A DNA stretch of 64,000 nucleotides, taken from an uncultured Candidatus Saccharibacteria bacterium (GTDB lineage Bacteria; Patescibacteriota; Saccharimonadia; Saccharimonadales; Saccharimonadaceae). The position numbers and the translations under genes were made by a program. Shown one piece after another: positions 8,722 through 18,100 of the stretch. The stretch is taken from the NCBI GenBank assembly GCA_946404545.1, contig CAMJDZ010000001.1:1-64000 (forward strand). The letters run 5' to 3'. Numbering within the stretch: position 1 is the first letter of the stretch; every line of letters begins with the position of its first letter. Under the pieces are notes generated by a model. It worked only from the letters and a program-made list of their open reading frames with translations. It was not told the origin of the DNA and ran no database searches.

Positions 8722-8799
8722 TTGACTTTGGTGTGAAGTATGCCATAATCGAAGAACAATCTACGTCATTCTTCCGGACGTCAGAGGAGGTGAAATCGT
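8722..8799 (+). promoter_or_regulatory. Promoter and leader of the 8800 gene
   Basis: TTGACT (8722-8727), 16 bp, CATAAT (8744-8749) with TGC before it; TSS near 8756. A short hairpin ACGTC/GACGT (8763-8781) is close to the RNA 5' end. SD AGGAGGTGA at about 8785-8793. Confidence 0.7.
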
Positions 8800-9507
8800 A
8801 TGGAAGAAGTAACTTTAAAGAGGAGAGTTATAGGCAAAACCCGGAAAAAGTGCGACGAGCGCGTCCTGAAGCTTATTCAGCAGGTAGCCGAAAAGTGTTT
8901 GCCGATTCTCGGAGGCGGTCTCGACTGGGCAGACTACGTGCTGAATTTCAACATCAAAAAGGAGAAGAAAAGACTCGATTATGACGAATGGGCGGTCCAT
9001 TACGCTCGCGACGAGAGCTACTTCCCCGAACAGTTCGGCAATGTTTACCAGACAAACTTTGTGCACATGATGATAGCCCCGCTGTGCCATTTCGACGAAG
9101 ACAATGAGCTGAAGCTCGAAAAAGACAAGTGGTGGATTGAAGTCTCTTGCCACGATGGATCGATTTCCGAATGGAGAGCAAACCCTCACGGAATGAAGGT
9201 GCCCGTTGACAAAGACGATGTTCCGAAGGAACATGCAAAGTATTCTCACGAGAGAGCCCTCGATTTGCTTGAGTTTGTCGGCGACCAGCTCATCCGCGCC
9301 ATATCTAGTTCGGACGATTTCGCCTTTGCGGTGATTCCGATCAACTTAACGACAGATAAGGTTGATCTGCAAAGTCTCAAGAATTGGAGGAGCTCCATGA
9401 TGAAGCACTGGGAAAAAACCAGAGAAGAAGCCAAGGCAAAGGCTAGCAATTCCAAAAAGACTAACATCGAGGAAAACGACGATCAGACCGGTCTCGGTGG
9501 AGCCTAA
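8800..9507 (+). CDS. Small soluble protein, paralogue array member 4
   Basis: A 235-residue soluble protein. The N-terminal part (DERVLKLIQQVAEKCLPIL, then strands LNFNIKKEK) aligns by eye with the 10215 gene (DPKLVEIFDDVARQVIPSF, then LAFTVKKT). The middle has IAPLCHFDEDNEL, as in the 7078 gene. After the helix LLEFVGDQLIRAISSSDDF it carries a further helix and a hydrophilic, low-complexity tail of about 45 residues (KTREEAKAKASNSKKTN and on). No catalytic motif stands out. Function unknown. Confidence 0.75.
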   Translation: MEEVTLKRRVIGKTRKKCDERVLKLIQQVAEKCLPILGGGLDWADYVLNFNIKKEKKRLDYDEWAVHYARDESYFPEQFGNVYQTNFVHMMIAPLCHFDEDNELKLEKDKWWIEVSCHDGSISEWRANPHGMKVPVDKDDVPKEHAKYSHERALDLLEFVGDQLIRAISSSDDFAFAVIPINLTTDKVDLQSLKNWRSSMMKHWEKTREEAKAKASNSKKTNIEENDDQTGLGGA

Positions 9508-9516
9508 ACTACTATG

Positions 9517-9541
9517 AAACCCGCCATTTTGGCGGGTTTTT
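9517..9541. terminator. Terminator between convergent genes
   Basis: AAACCCGCC (9517-9525), loop ATTTT, GGCGGGTTT (9531-9539), then TT. It ends the 8800 gene and may also serve the Nudix gene on the other strand. Confidence 0.88.
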
Positions 9542-9547
9542 GCATCC

Positions 9548-10084
9548 TTATTGTCGAGCGAGCCAATCGAAGAGAATTTTATACTCAGCTTCGTGGCGGA
9601 CTAATTCCGGAGCGTTACCGTCAATCATCTCCTTAAGCTTCGCAAACGGCACATAAATGACCTCTGAGACCTCTTCTTCCTGGAAGACCATATCTTCCGG
9701 GCCCTTATCGGTGCGAAGAGCAAAAATATCTTTAAACTCATTGTTGATAAACCCCGGGCGCGGACGAGTGCTCGTAGAAGTCTGGCCAATTAACACTAAA
9801 TCGCTGGGGGCGATATCGAGGCCGAGCTCTTCTTTTAGCTCACGTACAGCACAGGCAGTCGCCTCCTCGCCAGCATCCAAATGTCCTGCACAGGAAGCAT
9901 CGAGCATATTTGGATAGCTATCTTTCTGGGGCGCACGCCTCTGGAGAAGAATCTCGCCGTTACGAATAATCCAAATACTGACCGCCTTATGCCAGTCGCC
10001 GTCGCGATGGACTGCGCTACGCGGCTTCGTGATGCCAGTTTTGCTGCCTTTTTCGTCTAAAACGTCAAAATATTCTTCATTCAT
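9548..10084 (-). CDS. Nudix hydrolase, IDI/YfcD type
   Basis: A 178-residue Nudix protein of the isopentenyl-diphosphate isomerase-like group. The Nudix box is complete: GHLDAGE, then seven residues, then RELKEELGL (about residues 67-90), fitting GX5EX7REUXEEXGU. The preceding WHKAVSIWI and ILLQRRAPQKDSYPNMLD are typical of the IDI/YfcD subgroup. Substrate cannot be read from sequence; a true isomerase role is possible but not shown. The start is ATG at 10084 (MNEEYFDVLD), 7 nt after TATAAT (10097-10092), so leaderless; the frame from 10135 would run through the promoter. It interrupts the small-paralogue array on the other strand. Confidence 0.88.
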   Translation of the reverse strand: MNEEYFDVLDEKGSKTGITKPRSAVHRDGDWHKAVSIWIIRNGEILLQRRAPQKDSYPNMLDASCAGHLDAGEEATACAVRELKEELGLDIAPSDLVLIGQTSTSTRPRPGFINNEFKDIFALRTDKGPEDMVFQEEEVSEVIYVPFAKLKEMIDGNAPELVRHEAEYKILFDWLARQ

Positions 10085-10119
10085 TAGTCTAATTATACCA
10101 TACGCGACAGAGGTACGAA

Positions 10120-10214
10120 TTGACTTTTTGCGCAAACTGTGCTATAATATGGTCATATAGCCGTTTGGCTTGTTATTTTTTAGTTTTGTCAGATATTCCA
10201 GGAGGTGACAAATA
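10120..10214 (+). promoter_or_regulatory. Promoter and hairpin leader of the 10215 gene
   Basis: TTGACT (10120-10125), 17 bp, TATAAT (10143-10148) with TGC before it; TSS near 10155. Hairpin AGCC-GTTT-GGCT (10159-10170) starts about 4 nt into the RNA and is followed by a T-rich run. SD CCAGGAGGTGAC at about 10199-10210. Confidence 0.75.
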
Positions 10215-10880
10215 ATGGATTACACATTATACAGGGAGCAGCTAGGAGACATCGACCCAAAGCTCGTCGAGATATTCGACGACGTCGCGAGACAGGTGAT
10301 ACCTTCTTTTAGCGTCGGTTGGGACCTCCAGCCAATGCTCGCTTTCACGGTCAAGAAGACATCTCTTCATAAGGAGAAAGATTGTTTAGGGTGGACCGAC
10401 GACTTTGATGGCTCAAGCATCATCTATGCCACAAACCACTCCATCATCCCAGGGAAGTCAATTGATTATCTCGATTGGAGTCTTGGTGGCAAACAAATGA
10501 ATTTTCTCATTGCTCGAGCACCCGTTTTCAATTGCGAAACACGCGTGGCCGGCAACTACTATACCCTGTTCGTCGAATGCGTGGAAACTACTACGCTTGA
10601 AAAGCTAAAAGACGATCGTTATGGTAGTAAGAATACGAGAGACGAGAAGGCGAAAAACTACGAGAAGGGCCTGCTCGACCGCACCAAAGAAATCTTGAAG
10701 ATGAAATTGTTGCAGTCTAACGATTACGTCATCGCCGAGACAACTCTTCGTAAGTTCGATTCACTTCTCCTCACTCAGTTGCGCGAGGCCTTCGTAAAAT
10801 TCCAGAGAGCAACATCCAATGCTTTCAAAAACATCAGCAAGGAATTTGCGTCATTGACCGAAGAAGAATCTGCCGACTAG
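10215..10880 (+). CDS. Small soluble protein, paralogue array member 5
   Basis: A 221-residue soluble protein of unknown function. Its start resembles the 8800 gene: an acidic helix (DPKLVEIFDDVARQVIPSF) leading into strands (LAFTVKKT). Later come a beta segment (YYTLFVECVETTTLEKL), a lysine-rich stretch, the helix DRTKEILKMKLLQSNDYVIAE matching the helix-plus-SSD block of the others, and a C-terminal helix. It is monocistronic, with its own strong promoter, 5' hairpin and terminator. Confidence 0.75.
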   Translation: MDYTLYREQLGDIDPKLVEIFDDVARQVIPSFSVGWDLQPMLAFTVKKTSLHKEKDCLGWTDDFDGSSIIYATNHSIIPGKSIDYLDWSLGGKQMNFLIARAPVFNCETRVAGNYYTLFVECVETTTLEKLKDDRYGSKNTRDEKAKNYEKGLLDRTKEILKMKLLQSNDYVIAETTLRKFDSLLLTQLREAFVKFQRATSNAFKNISKEFASLTEEESAD

Positions 10881-10889
10881 ACAAGACAC

Positions 10890-10920
10890 AAAAAAGAGCC
10901 CCGTTTGAGGCTCTTTTTTA
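10890..10920. terminator. Bidirectional terminator between 10215 gene and tsf
   Basis: AAAAAAGAGCC (10890-10900) pairs with GGCTCTTTTTT (10909-10919). Symmetric A and T tracts suit both strands. Confidence 0.92.
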
Positions 10921-10931
10921 TTGCATTCTAA

Positions 10932-11528
10932 TTACTCAGTAACACCGAGCTCGATGCGCTTGAACTGCTTGACGTTGATGTTTTCACCGGTCTTCGCAAT
11001 CGCTTCTTTGATAACGTCAGCGATAGTCTTGCTATCGTCAAAGACAAATGGCTGAGCCATGAGGACGCGATCAGAGAATTTCTTTGCAATCTTGGATTTG
11101 ACAATCATCTCCTTCTTGTCTGCAGGTTCTTTGCCAGTGAGGCTAGCTTCTGCTTCCTTGACGGCTTCGTTGTAGATATCTTCTGGAATATCTTCGTAAA
11201 CGTTCCACTGTGGGTTCATAGAAGCAACCTGAACTGCGATATTGTGAGCCAAAGTATTGAATTCTTCGGTCTTTGCAACGAAAGAAGTTTCGCAGTTGAG
11301 CTCAATGATAGCAGCGATACGGTTGTCATGAACGTAAGCCGTTACGATACCTTCGCGAGTCTCGCGGTCGCCGCGCTTCTCTGCCTTGGTGAGGCCTTTT
11401 TCGCGCATAGCCTTGAGAGCCTTATCGAAATCGCCGTCAGCTTCAACGAGCGCTTTCTTTGCATCAGTAAGACCCACACCGGAGAGCTCTTTGAGTTTTT
11501 TGATTGATTCAATGGTAATTTCTGCCAT
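10932..11528 (-). CDS. tsf: Elongation factor Ts
   Basis: A 198-residue nucleotide exchange factor for EF-Tu. The N-terminal UBA-like block (IKKLKELSGVGLTDAKKALVE), the core TDFVAK-type segment (ELNCETSFVAKTEEF, about residues 78-92) and the single dimerisation core are present. It is the short form, about 200 residues, as in Thermus, rather than the 280-residue form of E. coli. It follows rpsB by 21 nt with AAGGAG as SD, the usual rpsB-tsf operon. Confidence 0.97.
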   Translation of the reverse strand: MAEITIESIKKLKELSGVGLTDAKKALVEADGDFDKALKAMREKGLTKAEKRGDRETREGIVTAYVHDNRIAAIIELNCETSFVAKTEEFNTLAHNIAVQVASMNPQWNVYEDIPEDIYNEAVKEAEASLTGKEPADKKEMIVKSKIAKKFSDRVLMAQPFVFDDSKTIADVIKEAIAKTGENINVKQFKRIELGVTE

Positions 11529-11549
11529 TTTTATAGCTCCTTTTACTAA

Positions 11550-12248
11550 TTATTTTGCAATCTTAGCTTTGCCTTCTTTGATAGCGGCGGCAAAGTAATC
11601 GAGAATAAGTTTGACAGACTTGATAGCGTCGTCGTTTGCTGGGATTGGGAACTCAACCTCGCTTGGGTCGGTGTTCGTATCGCAGATAGCGAAGACTGGG
11701 ATATTGAGAGTCTTTGCTTCCTTGACGGCGTTCTTGTCCTGAATCATATCAGTGACAATAACTGCAACTGGCTGTTCAGCCATTTCCTTGATACCGCTGT
11801 AGCGCTCGTTGAGCGTATCGATCTCTTCCTGATAGCGCTGAACCTCAAGCTTGTTGTAACGCTTTTCGAGTTCACCGGAAGCCATGCGGCGTTCGAGATC
11901 CTTGAGTTTGCGAATCTGCTTGGTCATCGTTTCGACGTTGGTAAGCATACCGCCAACCCAACGAACGGTAACGTATGGCATGTCGACAGACTCAGCTGCT
12001 TCTTTGACAGCGTCCTTGAGCTGCTTCTTCGTGCCGACGAAGAGAATCTTCTTGCCCTTTGCGGCGAGCTTGGTGAGCTCTGGGAGAGCCTCATCGAGAG
12101 CCTCGACGGTCTTTTCAAGGTTGATAATATGAGCGCCTTCGCGCTTGCTGTGGATGTACGGAGCCATCTTTGGGTGCCAGCGGCTGGTCTTGTGACCAAA
12201 ATGTGCGCCAGCAGCAAGAAGCTCCTTGATATCTGCATTTACAGGCAT
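11550..12248 (-). CDS. rpsB: 30S ribosomal protein S2
   Basis: A 232-residue small-subunit protein. Typical S2 blocks: LLAAGAHFGHKTSRWHPKM at the start, YIHSKREGAHIINLEKT, ILFVGTKKQ near 70, the VRWVGGMLTN block near 97 and IPVFAICDTNTDP near 190. It leads the rpsB-tsf pair. SD is AAAGGAGAAGG; its leader has a strong hairpin. Confidence 0.98.
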   Translation of the reverse strand: MPVNADIKELLAAGAHFGHKTSRWHPKMAPYIHSKREGAHIINLEKTVEALDEALPELTKLAAKGKKILFVGTKKQLKDAVKEAAESVDMPYVTVRWVGGMLTNVETMTKQIRKLKDLERRMASGELEKRYNKLEVQRYQEEIDTLNERYSGIKEMAEQPVAVIVTDMIQDKNAVKEAKTLNIPVFAICDTNTDPSEVEFPIPANDDAIKSVKLILDYFAAAIKEGKAKIAK

Positions 12249-12320
12249 CTTGTACCTTCTCCTTTGCTACCTCTGGTAGCTGTTTCATTAAAATTAATTA
12301 CTCGGCTATTATAACACGAA
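12249..12320 (-). promoter_or_regulatory. rpsB promoter and leader hairpin
   Basis: On the minus strand TATAAT lies at about 12313-12308; no good -35 was found. The leader carries GCTACC-AGA-GGTAGC (about 12283-12269) just before the SD. Autogenous control by S2 is known for rpsB leaders in other bacteria; here only the hairpin is seen. Confidence 0.5.
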
Positions 12321-12343
12321 TTTTCAGAGAAGGCTAGTACTTT

Positions 12344-13558
12344 TTAGTCTTCGTAGCCAACGAGCGTGACGACGGCAGTCTTCGTGTCGTCGCCGCGGCG
12401 ATAAGTAATCTCGACTTTGTCGCCGACCTGGTATTCGCCGACTAGTGTAGAAATCGAGCCGGCGCGGCCAATTTCAATGTTGCCGACCTTCGTAATAATG
12501 TCACCTTTTTCAATACCCGCTTCATCCGCTGGGCCGCCGGCGATCACCTTGCTGACGTACGCACCCTTCGAAACTGGAAGATTATTTTTCTTGGCAAGCG
12601 ACGCGGTCACGGTCGTATAGGATAAATTCAAAACAGCGCGCTCGGCGGATTTACCCGCAATGATGCGATTGAGCATGCCTTTGGTAGCGGAAATTGGAAT
12701 GGCGAAGCCGAGGCCGTTAGCCGAAGTCGAAACGGCAGTATTAATGCCAATAACATCACCGGCCGCGTTGACAAGTGGGCCGCCAGAGTTGCCCGGGTTA
12801 ATCGCGGCGTCGGTCTGGAGCATGTCAGTGAGCTGCTCGGAGTTTTGACCGTTGGAATCAGTTGCCTCGAGCGAGCGGCCAGTGCCAGAAATCACGCCCT
12901 GAGTGACAGTGTTCTGATAGGCGCCGAGGGCATTACCAATAGCGAGCACTGGCTGGCCAACAGCAATCGTCTTCGAATCGCCAAGCGTCACGGTCGGCAA
13001 ATCTTTTGCGCCCTTGATTTTGAGATAAGCGACGTCGTTGAGCGGATCAGTGCCGACAATTTCGACATCCGTATAAGTATCGCCAGCATCAGTAATGACC
13101 TGAACCTTCGAAGCGCCGTCGATGACGTGCTTGTTTGTAAGGACATAGCCATCTTTCGTCACAATCATGCCGGTACCGGCAGACTGCTGCGTGCTGCTGC
13201 CGCCATTGCGGAGCAAATCATAATAGCTACTCGCACGGCTTTCGGAAATAATCGAAACAACTGCCGGCGTGACTTTACTGACAATATTCGCGATCGAAGT
13301 CTCTTCGAATTCGACCGAGTTGCCCTGGTAGTAACCGTCCGCCGATACCGTCGAAACGGTCGTGGCGCCATTGCCGCCTTTGAGAATCGCGATGAGGCCG
13401 AGCGTGATGCCGGCTGCGCCAATAAGCAGCGAAATAAAACATAAAGCGATGAGGCCGCCGTTGCCGCGCTTGCGTGGCTCTGGAGCCTTGGCTGGCTCGT
13501 CTTTTTTCATAATGTTCTTGTTGCCGTAATTGCGCCAATCTTCAGTTTTGTTTTCCAT
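12344..13558 (-). CDS. htrA: HtrA/DegP-type membrane-anchored serine protease
   Basis: A 404-residue protein: a cytoplasmic N-terminus, one TM segment (about 36-60), a trypsin-like domain and one PDZ domain (about 305-400). The triad is visible: His in TNKHVID, Asp in LNDVAYLKI, Ser in GNSGGPLVN. One PDZ and an N-terminal anchor match the DegS/HtrA layout of Gram-positive-type cells; it would degrade or chaperone misfolded proteins outside the membrane. It lies 24 nt after the 13583 gene, with AAGGAGG as SD, so the two form an operon. Its position next to lepB fits a secretion quality-control role (inference). Confidence 0.94.
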   Translation of the reverse strand: MENKTEDWRNYGNKNIMKKDEPAKAPEPRKRGNGGLIALCFISLLIGAAGITLGLIAILKGGNGATTVSTVSADGYYQGNSVEFEETSIANIVSKVTPAVVSIISESRASSYYDLLRNGGSSTQQSAGTGMIVTKDGYVLTNKHVIDGASKVQVITDAGDTYTDVEIVGTDPLNDVAYLKIKGAKDLPTVTLGDSKTIAVGQPVLAIGNALGAYQNTVTQGVISGTGRSLEATDSNGQNSEQLTDMLQTDAAINPGNSGGPLVNAAGDVIGINTAVSTSANGLGFAIPISATKGMLNRIIAGKSAERAVLNLSYTTVTASLAKKNNLPVSKGAYVSKVIAGGPADEAGIEKGDIITKVGNIEIGRAGSISTLVGEYQVGDKVEITYRRGDDTKTAVVTLVGYED

Positions 13559-13582
13559 ATTTATGCCTCCTTTTTGAATAAA

Positions 13583-14374
13583 CTAGATATCAAAACTTGC
13601 TTCCGAGAAGAAGAATATCATCACGAATAAAACGATTGCCGAGAATAATGCCGGCGCAATGATGTCGGTGGCGCGGATTTTGCCATCGTGATGCAGGGCG
13701 GACTTGTAGCCGCGTGCAATCATAAAGAAGATAACACTCGCCGCAATTGGCAGCTGCGGAATCACGAAAGTCGTATCCTCGCTCAGGCGGTAAACAATGC
13801 ACCAATGATAAAAAATCCAGCTCATTTCGCTCATTAATAGACCGCAGATAAAGGTCACGAGCGTGAAGTCATGATCGTCGCCTTGCATTAAGACGTGGCG
13901 GCTCGCGCCATAACCAATGATAAAGGAAATAATAACGCCAAAGATCGGATCGAGCTGCGCGGTCATAATAGCCGTCACAAAGGTACCAAAGAAAATCGCA
14001 AAGAGCGCCTGAACTTCGGTCCAAACCGAATCACTACGTGGCTTGATGATGACAAGCCAAGCAGCATAAATAATCGTCAAAAGAATATGCCAAATATTGA
14101 GGCCGTTGTCCGTACCGGCAATATAAACAAGCAACGCGAGGCTGATGCCAACCGTCAAATCGACGAGGTTTGCCTTGAGGTTTACCCACCAATAACGTGG
14201 ACGAACCGCCACGATGCGCCATTTTGAAAGCAAGACCAAAAGCACGCCAAAAATCCAGTAACCGCTAATTACCGTCAAAGCCGTAGAGATAACCGCCAAA
14301 GCGATATTAAGAATCACGTGAGTTGCGGAACTGAGCGCGTTGCGCCCTTTGCGTAGCATAATAAAGTCTGCCAT
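13583..14374 (-). CDS. Polytopic membrane protein, unknown function
   Basis: A 263-residue integral membrane protein with about seven or eight hydrophobic segments and short loops; the amphipathic start (MADFIMLRKGRNALSSATH) faces the cytoplasm. I recognise no family motif. It is the first gene of an operon with htrA. A TAAAAT hexamer (14389-14384) lies 9 nt before the ATG, so the leader, if any, is only 2-3 nt. A role linked to envelope quality control is a guess from context only. Confidence 0.75.
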   Translation of the reverse strand: MADFIMLRKGRNALSSATHVILNIALAVISTALTVISGYWIFGVLLVLLSKWRIVAVRPRYWWVNLKANLVDLTVGISLALLVYIAGTDNGLNIWHILLTIIYAAWLVIIKPRSDSVWTEVQALFAIFFGTFVTAIMTAQLDPIFGVIISFIIGYGASRHVLMQGDDHDFTLVTFICGLLMSEMSWIFYHWCIVYRLSEDTTFVIPQLPIAASVIFFMIARGYKSALHHDGKIRATDIIAPALFSAIVLFVMIFFFSEASFDI

Positions 14375-14443
14375 AACACTATTATTTTATCACAAAACGG
14401 TCGTGCTCGCGCGCCTTCGCAGTTCTTATGCTAAAATGAAAGA

Positions 14444-15085
14444 ATGGAACAAAAGCCAAGCTTCGCGCAGCGTTATCCGGCGCTCAAAGACATCATTAAC
14501 TTTCTAATTTTTGCCGGCGCAGTCGCCCTTGGCACCTTCATTTTGAATTCGTTTGTTTTCCGCAGTTACAATGTCGTCGGCGTCAGCATGGAGAACACTT
14601 TCCACGACGGCGATCGCGTGATCGTAAATCGCGTGCCGGTTTCGTTGGCGCATCTCGCCGAACAGGAATACATGCCAGAACGCGGCCAGGTAATTGTGTT
14701 CGCGAACGGCGGCAACTCGGCAGTCACAAACTGTAAGCCGCTTCCAAATGTTTCCGATGAATATATCATCAAGCGCGTAATTGCCTTCCCTGGCGAACGC
14801 GTGATGGTTGAGGATGGCGTATTGACGGTCTTTAACGACGAGCACCCAGAAGGATTTCATCCAGATGACAGTACACGCAAATCAAATACGGACGGTCCAA
14901 AAGAATACACTACTGGTACCGTTAATGTAATTGTTCCAGAAGGCGAAATCTTCGTTTCGGGCGATAATCGCGAAGGTTCTAATTCCTACGATTCGCGTAA
15001 CGGCCTCGGTACAATTCCGCTTTGCCGTATCGTTGGTCCGGCTGTAATGCGTATCTTCCCGTTCACTAGTATCCGCTTCTTCTAA
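14444..15085 (+). CDS. lepB: Signal peptidase I
   Basis: A 213-residue type I signal peptidase that cleaves signal peptides outside the membrane. There is one N-terminal TM (about 18-38). Box B carries the catalytic Ser (GVSMENTF, about residue 46); the catalytic Lys is in box D (YIIKRVIAFPGE, about 110); box E is GDNREGSNSYDSR near 175. The length is typical of single-TM Gram-positive-type enzymes. TGCTAAAAT ends 6 nt before the ATG, so the mRNA is predicted leaderless. It would process the BspA-like and vWA proteins encoded nearby. Confidence 0.95.
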   Translation: MEQKPSFAQRYPALKDIINFLIFAGAVALGTFILNSFVFRSYNVVGVSMENTFHDGDRVIVNRVPVSLAHLAEQEYMPERGQVIVFANGGNSAVTNCKPLPNVSDEYIIKRVIAFPGERVMVEDGVLTVFNDEHPEGFHPDDSTRKSNTDGPKEYTTGTVNVIVPEGEIFVSGDNREGSNSYDSRNGLGTIPLCRIVGPAVMRIFPFTSIRFF

Positions 15086-15100
15086 TTATTAACGACAATT

Positions 15101-15130
15101 AAAAAGACCGCTTGGGGAGCGGTCTTTTTT
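15101..15130. terminator. Bidirectional terminator between lepB and the BspA-like gene
   Basis: AAAAAGACCGCT (15101-15112) pairs with AGCGGTCTTTTTT (15118-15130). Confidence 0.92.
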
Positions 15131-15140
15131 GAGGTCTAGA

Positions 15141-18100
15141 TTAGCGACGCTTGCGGCTCGTGATGAGCTTCCAGCCGATGAGGCCAAGACCAGCAGCGAA
15201 GCTACCGCCGAAGATTGCGAGGTATTCGCCGAGGTTATCATTGGTCTTTGGCGTGTCAGGTTTGACTGGATCGTCTGGGACGATTGGGTCATCTGGAACG
15301 ATTGGATCGTCTGGGACGATTGGGTCATCTGGAACCTCGCGTGGGTCAATGTCCGTATCCGGCGTACCGCGAGTATAACCATCCGTGTAGACAATGTTAA
15401 TGATGCGGACGGATGGGTCGTCTTCAGCTGGGACGAGCGCGAAGTCAATTTCAGAGAAGTTCTCGTTACCGAAGTTCAACTCGCTGATTGGGACTGGCGT
15501 ATCGTAGACCGTGCCGAAGGCTGGGTCAGCAGCAACAGTAGCAGCCATCTTCTCGAAGGTGAGCGGCTTGGCGCTGCGGGCGAAGACTACGCCATCATAT
15601 TCCGCCCAGTTATCAGACTCGAGAATGAGACCATCGCGACGGAGACCGTAGACGATGAGGTCGGATTTATCGAAATCGGTTTCATCGTCGTTAAGGAGAA
15701 CCGTTGGCTTGTTCGAGGTGAGATAGAGAACCTCATCGAGTGGGTAGAAGGTACCGGTGATCTCTGGTTTGTTACGAGTAAAGTCAGCATAGGCTTCAGT
15801 TGGTGAGACAGAGTACGCATAGATATCTGCCTGGCCCGGAATCGTGAGGGTGGCTGGGTCGACTGGATCGACTGGGTCAGCATCCGTATCGTCATCGTCA
15901 TCGCCGCCCTGACCGAACCATTCTGGCGCCGTGTAGCCTTCGAGGCCGTCATTCTTCACGACCGTATTACCCCAGATAAAGACCTTCTTAATCTTCGTAT
16001 CGTTCACGAAGGCGCCGTTATCAATGAGAGTAATCTTGTAGTCGACGGTAACTTCTTCGAGGTTGGTGTCGTTATAGAAGGTTGCAACCGGAATAGTATT
16101 GTTGCTAAAGTTGCGCGGAATATCCAAGGTACGAAGCTTTGGCATCCAAGCGAAAGCGAGACCCTGAGTAGTTGCATTGAACTTAGCGGCCGTGAGGTCG
16201 AATTCTTTCGTCGAATCACCCATAGTTTCGAAAGCGGTATTCACGAAGGCGCGCTGGCCGACGTTGACCGTTTCGTTCTTGAGTGCTGGTGAGAACTTGA
16301 TGATATGAAGTTTCTCGGCGTCGAGGAAGGCTTCAGTCTTGATGTCGCGAAGGTTGGCGTTCTGGCTCATATCTACTTCGACGAGGTTAGAGCACTTATC
16401 GAAAGCGCCGTAGGTAATAGCTGGAAGGCTCGTAATCGTCACCTTGTCCATTGGCATGTTATAGAATTCTTGGTGGCCGTTAGTGTCTGCGTAGTATTCG
16501 AGACCAACGAGCATGTTGGATTCGACGACGAGTTCATCGAGATCGACATGCCAGAGTAGCTGGTGGACAAGCTGATCACTCGTCGAGCTGTTCGTTAGAT
16601 CTGGCTTAATCGTAACTTTGTCATAGTGGACATCGACGTTGTTTGCGTTGAAGGCGGACCATTCAATCATGGTGACGGTAGATGGAATCGTGAGCTCATC
16701 GGCCATGTCGGTCTGATAGAAGGCAGCATTACCAACCGTTTCGACGCCCTCTGGGAGCATATTCGTAATGAAGCCCTTGGCTTCCATGAAGGCATTGTTT
16801 TTAATTGTTCTCAAAGAGTTTGGCAAGGAGAATTCGCCGCCAATTTCGGCCCAGAGGAAGCTATTGCTGCCGAATTCTGTGAGACCTTCCTTGATGTCGA
16901 GGCCGCCAATCTTTGCCCACTGGAATGCGCTAGTATCTACCTTGCGAAGCGATGCTGGGAAGGTAATTGGGTTAGTAACCTCGGCGCGCTGGAAGGAGGC
17001 GCCGTTGATTTCTTCGAGTGTGCTTGGAAGAATGAGTGTACCGATCTTCGAGCGATAGAAGGCGCTATTCGTCGTAGTAAGCTGAGTCCAGCCAGCTTCG
17101 CTGAGATCAACCTTTTCGAAGCTAAGCCCAGCGAAGAAGCCGCCGATACCGCCAATATTTTGCGTAGCGTGTGGACCGAAGGTAAGCGTGCCATAAGAAT
17201 CGCCTAGTTCGAGCTGAGTCTCCTGAACGAAGTGTGCATACTTATCGGCATCCCATACTAATGGGTGTTTACTGAATAGCGTATAGAATAGCTCGAGCGG
17301 CTGCTCTTCCTTGCAGTACTTGCTTTCGTATTGCAGATCCTCTGGATGCTCATCATAATAACCGTTTGCCCACTGATAATCGAACCAGCCGCAGTTCTCT
17401 TGCTGGGTTCTGGAGTCGATTTCGACTTTAGCATTCTCGAGACTGCCGGCCCATTCGACGTAGTAAGATGGAATCGTGTAGTAATCTGTACCAAGGCGTT
17501 CAGACGTAGTCGTGTAGGCTTCGTCGAGGTTGACGTCAATCGTAATATTGCGTAGGTTTGCGTTTGCGGCAAATGCGCCTTCGCGAAGCATGGTCAGGCC
17601 ACTCGGCAACAGTACGTCACGAATGCCAGTGTTCATAAATGCGCGCGAACCAATATACTTGAGGTTTGGCGCATTAAGGTCGCCGGTCATGCCGTGATCG
17701 CCCCAGAAAGCTTCATAGCCAACATATTCAAGCGAGCTTGGGAGTTTAGTAATCTTAATCGTCGGAAGCGGATCGTCTTCGCATACGTCATGGAAAAGTT
17801 CCGAGTCCCAGCGACAGTTCTTAGTGTGCGTAATGAGCTCTTCTTGTTCAAATGCGTGCGAACCGATAACCTTAACGGTATCTGGGAGAACGAGCTCTTC
17901 TTGGAGTATCGCATTCACAAAAGCGTGGTGGCTGATAATTTCAAGATTCTGAGGAAGGGAAATTTTGTCGACAATAACATTATTAAAGTATTTGCGCGGA
18001 AGAATCTTCCATGGCATTGCGCTCATATCGATTTCTTCTGCCGAAGTTTGACCGAAGAAGCAGTCAGAAGACGAGGAGGTATCTGAGCTTTGATCCATGA

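Noticed and set aside
15265-15333. Repeats at the BspA C-terminus as a regulatory or recombination element
   Set aside because: The 18-bp period is in frame and encodes a PDDPIV stalk, so it is explained as coding repeat.
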